Source: Bacteroidia bacterium (GTDB lineage: Bacteria; Bacteroidota; Bacteroidia; Flavobacteriales; Flavobacteriaceae). Taken from it: 57,525 nt of DNA. The notes under the pieces are model-generated. The model ran no database searches. It had not been told where the DNA came from and saw nothing but the letters and a program-made list of their open reading frames with translations. This document shows, one piece after another, positions 54,650 to 57,525 of the stretch (position 1 is the first letter of the stretch; each line of letters starts with the position of its first letter). The DNA lies in the NCBI GenBank assembly GCA_030429955.1, contig JAUIGO010000014.1, positions 1 to 57,525 of the forward strand. The letters are read 5' to 3'. Both the position numbers and the translations under genes were made by a program.

Positions 54650-56428
54650 TTATGATGTAAAATTAATCAATTCACGACGATAAGCTGTTAATAATTTTGA
54701 TTTAGAAACAAAACCATAATATTTTTCATTTTTTAGAACAGGTAAATTCCAAGCGCCTGAATCTTGAAATTTTTGCATCACTTTTTGCATAGAATCTTTT
54801 TCGTAACTTATAATATCTGGAGGATTGCGCATAAACGTTTCAACTGTAGTGGTTTCGTATAACGATTGGTCAAACATAACGTCTCGTATACTATCTAAAA
54901 GAACAACACCAACTAAGTTTTCATCTTCATCTATTACTGGAAAAAGGTTTCTATTTGATTTTGCAACACCTTCATGAAGCATTTCTCCAAGTGTCATTTC
55001 GGGATTTAGCTTAACAAAATTATCCTCAATTACAGAGTCCATTTTCATTAAGGTCAAGACACTTTGGTCTTTATCATGAGTCAATAACTGACCTTTCTCA
55101 GCTAATTCTTTAGTGTATATAGTATGTTCTAAGCTATTTTTTGTTAAGATAAATGACATAGAAACTGTAATCATTAAAGGTACAAACAACTCATAACTAC
55201 CAGTAATTTCGGCAATTAAGAAAATGGCAGTTAAAGGTGCATGCAAAACACCAGCAATTAATCCAGCCATTCCAATTAAAGTGAAATTTGCTTCAGACAC
55301 ATGAAAATCAAAACCTAGATTATTAATAATTTTTGCCACAACATTACCTAAAGCACTTCCCATAACCAATGTTGGGATAATGATTCCGCCAGTTCCACCT
55401 GCTGCAAAAGTAGTTGTCATGGCAATTGATTTAAAAACTGTAATACCAAATAATAGAGCAATTACAACCCAAATGTTATCTGTATAAGCGTTAAAAGGTG
55501 TAGAACCAATGGCAGAAATATGGTTGCCTGCAAGTAAATCATTAATAAAACTAAATCCTTCACCATATAATGAAGGTATAAAATATAGCATAATTCCTAT
55601 AGCAAAACCACCAACGATTAATTTTTTAAGACGTGTATTAAAACGGTTAAAAAACGCAAATATGGCAAAGTAAATTTTAGAAAAATACACAGAAGCAATT
55701 CCAGTACCAACTCCAAGTATGATATAAAACAAAGTGTCTTTTACTTGAAATATATCTGTCACTTGAAATTTGAAAAGAATTTCATTACCAACAAAAAAGT
55801 AAGAGGTTATTATTGATGTTAATGAGGCAATAAGTAAAGGTAACAACGAGGCAAAAGTTAAATCGAGACTAAATACTTCAATAGCAAAAATTACTGCAGC
55901 AAGAGGTGATTTAAAACTGGTTGCAATAACACCAGCTGCCGCACAGCCAATAAGTAAAGTTCTGGTTTTTCTGTTTATATGAAGTAATTTGCCAAGACTA
56001 GAGCTTGCCGCAGAGGCCGAAAATATGGCAGGACTTAACAACCCAACAGAACCTCCAAAACCAACAGTTAAAGGTGCAGTTATTAATGGTAGAATCATTT
56101 TGTTGGAAGCTATTTTGCCATCTTTTTTTGATAATGCAAACAAAATTGAAGGAATAGCTGGTTCTAATGGTTTCTTTGAAATTTTATTAACGAAAAAATA
56201 TACTAATGTTAAGCCTATTACTGGCAGAATAAAGTAAATCTTGTTTTGGGAAAATATTATAGTATGTTCTAACAGCCAAGAAATACCAAATGTAAGATTC
56301 TTTAATAGAACAGAAATTAATCCAGCTATAAGACCAACAATACCACTTAAAAGTAAAATAAAATTGCGTTGAGAAACACGTTTATATTTCCAAATTAAAA
56401 AGCGCTTAACAAATTGTTGTTTAGACAT
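54650..56428 (-). CDS. CLC-type chloride channel with C-terminal CBS domains
   Basis: The 592-residue protein has the CLC membrane domain (about 25-440) and two CBS domains at the C-terminus (about 465-590) that bind nucleotides or sense ionic strength. The selectivity-filter motif reads GSVGLLSP at 127-133: Leu131 stands where most prokaryotic CLCs have the gating glutamate (GREGP, GLEAP). The absence of that Glu would make it a Cl- (or other anion) channel or an uncoupled exchanger rather than a proton-coupled antiporter. A terminator separates it from aspS. Confidence 0.85.
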   Translation of the reverse strand: MSKQQFVKRFLIWKYKRVSQRNFILLLSGIVGLIAGLISVLLKNLTFGISWLLEHTIIFSQNKIYFILPVIGLTLVYFFVNKISKKPLEPAIPSILFALSKKDGKIASNKMILPLITAPLTVGFGGSVGLLSPAIFSASAASSSLGKLLHINRKTRTLLIGCAAAGVIATSFKSPLAAVIFAIEVFSLDLTFASLLPLLIASLTSIITSYFFVGNEILFKFQVTDIFQVKDTLFYIILGVGTGIASVYFSKIYFAIFAFFNRFNTRLKKLIVGGFAIGIMLYFIPSLYGEGFSFINDLLAGNHISAIGSTPFNAYTDNIWVVIALLFGITVFKSIAMTTTFAAGGTGGIIIPTLVMGSALGNVVAKIINNLGFDFHVSEANFTLIGMAGLIAGVLHAPLTAIFLIAEITGSYELFVPLMITVSMSFILTKNSLEHTIYTKELAEKGQLLTHDKDQSVLTLMKMDSVIEDNFVKLNPEMTLGEMLHEGVAKSNRNLFPVIDEDENLVGVVLLDSIRDVMFDQSLYETTTVETFMRNPPDIISYEKDSMQKVMQKFQDSGAWNLPVLKNEKYYGFVSKSKLLTAYRRELINFTS

Positions 56429-56442
56429 TGAATAAATGTAAT

Positions 56443-56479
56443 AAAAAAACCTGTCAGGAGTTTAAAGCAAGACAGGTTT
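56443..56479 (-). terminator. Terminator of aspS
   Basis: On the minus strand AAACCTGTC and GACAGGTTT form a 9-bp stem followed by T residues, 21 nt after the aspS stop. Confidence 0.8.
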
Positions 56480-56500
56480 CGAAATTATTTTTCAAAAGAG

Positions 56501-57525
56501 TCATAAATCCAACTTCAAATTTAATTCCTTCAACTGCTCATTATCAATTGGAGCAGGCGCATCTATCATCACATCGCGTCCAGCATTGTTTTTAGGAAAG
56601 GCAATAAAATCCCGAATGGTTTCTTGTCCACCAAGAATGGCAACCAATCTATCCAAACCAAAAGCCAAACCACCATGTGGAGGAGCTCCATACTCAAACG
56701 CATTCATCAGGAATCCAAATTGGGCTTTTGCTTCTTCTTCAGTAAAACCTAAATAATCGAACATCAAGGCCTGGGTTTTTTTGTCGTGAATTCTTATAGA
56801 ACCTCCACCAATTTCGTTCCCATTTAACACCAAATCGTAGGCATTGGCTTTTACTTCTCCTGGATTTGTAGCCAATAATTCCAGCTGTCCAGGTTTTGGC
56901 GAAGTAAATGGATGGTGCATGGCATGATAGCGTTCGGTTTCTTCATCCCATTCCAAAAGTGGGAAATCCATCACCCAAAGAGGTGCAAATTCGTTTGGAT
57001 TTCGCAATCCCAAACGTTCTGCCAGCTCCATACGTAAAGCACTTAATTGGCTACGAACTTTGTTTTTGTCTCCTGACAAAACACAAATTAAATCACCAGC
57101 TTTTGCTCCAGTAACTTCAGCCCATTTAGCCAAATCGTCCTGGTCGTAAAATTTATCAACTGAAGATTTGTAGGTTCCATCGTCATTACAGCGACAGTAA
57201 ACCATACCCAATGCACCAACTTGTGGACGTTTTACCCAATCAATTAATTGGTCTATTTCTTTTCTGGTGTAAGCATTTCCTCCGGGAACAGCAATACCAA
57301 CAACCAATTCGGCAGAGTTGAAAACACCAAAATCTTTATGTTGTGCTACCTCGTTCAGTTCCCCAAACTCCATCCCAAAGCGGATGTCTGGTTTGTCGTT
57401 CCCATATAAGCGCATGGCATCGTCATACAACATGCGTGGGAATTGGTCTATTTCAACACCATTCACTTCCTTTAAAAGGTGTCTGGTTAAACCTTCAAAC
57501 GCATTTAAAATATCTTCTTGCTCCA
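56501..57525 (-). CDS. aspS: Aspartyl-tRNA synthetase, C-terminal part (runs off the window)
   Basis: The frame extends past the GTG at 57466, which is an internal Val codon, to the window edge, so the gene is 5'-truncated by the window. About 340 of the usual 580-590 residues are present: part of the catalytic core, the GAD insertion domain, and class II motif 3 ([13 protein letters not shown]), with the bacterial HHPFTSP and GGSIRIHD motifs. It charges tRNA-Asp. The first 240 or so residues lie to the right of the window. Confidence 0.95.
   Translation of the reverse strand, partial: EQEDILNAFEGLTRHLLKEVNGVEIDQFPRMLYDDAMRLYGNDKPDIRFGMEFGELNEVAQHKDFGVFNSAELVVGIAVPGGNAYTRKEIDQLIDWVKRPQVGALGMVYCRCNDDGTYKSSVDKFYDQDDLAKWAEVTGAKAGDLICVLSGDKNKVRSQLSALRMELAERLGLRNPNEFAPLWVMDFPLLEWDEETERYHAMHHPFTSPKPGQLELLATNPGEVKANAYDLVLNGNEIGGGSIRIHDKKTQALMFDYLGFTEEEAKAQFGFLMNAFEYGAPPHGGLAFGLDRLVAILGGQETIRDFIAFPKNNAGRDVMIDAPAPIDNEQLKELNLKLDL

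Overview
The window is chromosomal DNA from a member of the Flavobacteriaceae (Bacteroidota). It is AT-rich. Promoters where visible follow the Bacteroidota pattern TTG-N19/20-TAnnTTTG, Shine-Dalgarno sequences are largely absent, and gene content is typical of the group: type IX secretion sorting tails, large TonB-dependent receptors with a carboxypeptidase-like N-terminal domain, LytTR/LytS-type regulators, a DUF3109 protein and several flavobacterial families of unknown function. No rRNA, CRISPR array or insertion sequence was seen. There is one tRNA (Asn, GTT).

Layout. 1-3.5 kb: a TerB/J-domain protein, then a restriction-modification (R-M) pair whose nuclease gene is interrupted by an in-frame stop and whose C5 methyltransferase has an unusual catalytic motif. 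3.6-12.3 kb: a metal-ion island. A TonB receptor faces an operon of DtxR regulator, membrane-anchored DtxR-FeoA fusion and a FeoB split into GTPase and permease genes. This operon meets, tail to tail with no gap, a conventional feoA-feoB-small Cys-rich protein operon. 12.4-24 kb: SCO-type copper chaperone, secreted M1 aminopeptidase, RseP protease, tRNA-Asn, a secreted protein, a serine hydrolase, DsbD, a dCMP-type deaminase and an S41 protease. 24-26.4 kb: a second, apparently intact R-M pair. 26.5-31.3 kb: a short flavoprotein, a small membrane protein, MarC, DUF3109, and a LytTR regulator with a TPR/LytS kinase. 31.3-35.6 kb: a gene-free stretch with stacked hairpins, then nrdB and nrdA.

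35.7-47.6 kb: an RDD protein and a lipoprotein, followed by a phosphate island: a Na/Pi cotransporter, a PiT transporter, a phosphate-type porin, a MORN-like secreted protein, and a beta-helix lipoprotein plus TonB receptor operon. The upstream regions of the porin, the PiT gene and the lipoprotein/receptor operon carry direct repeats of the pentamer NGTWA with an exact 11-nt period (six in a row before the lipoprotein). These sit in the same phase relative to a -7-like box, which is the architecture of a Pho box. This suggests the lipoprotein/TonB receptor pair is part of the phosphate-starvation response.

47.6-57.5 kb: dGTPase, a large secreted BNR-repeat protein, a 42-residue membrane peptide too short for routine calling, dxs, tadA, a CLC-type channel lacking the usual gating glutamate, and the C-terminal part of aspS, which runs off the right edge.

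Functions are assigned by reading motifs and family resemblance only. No database search was possible.
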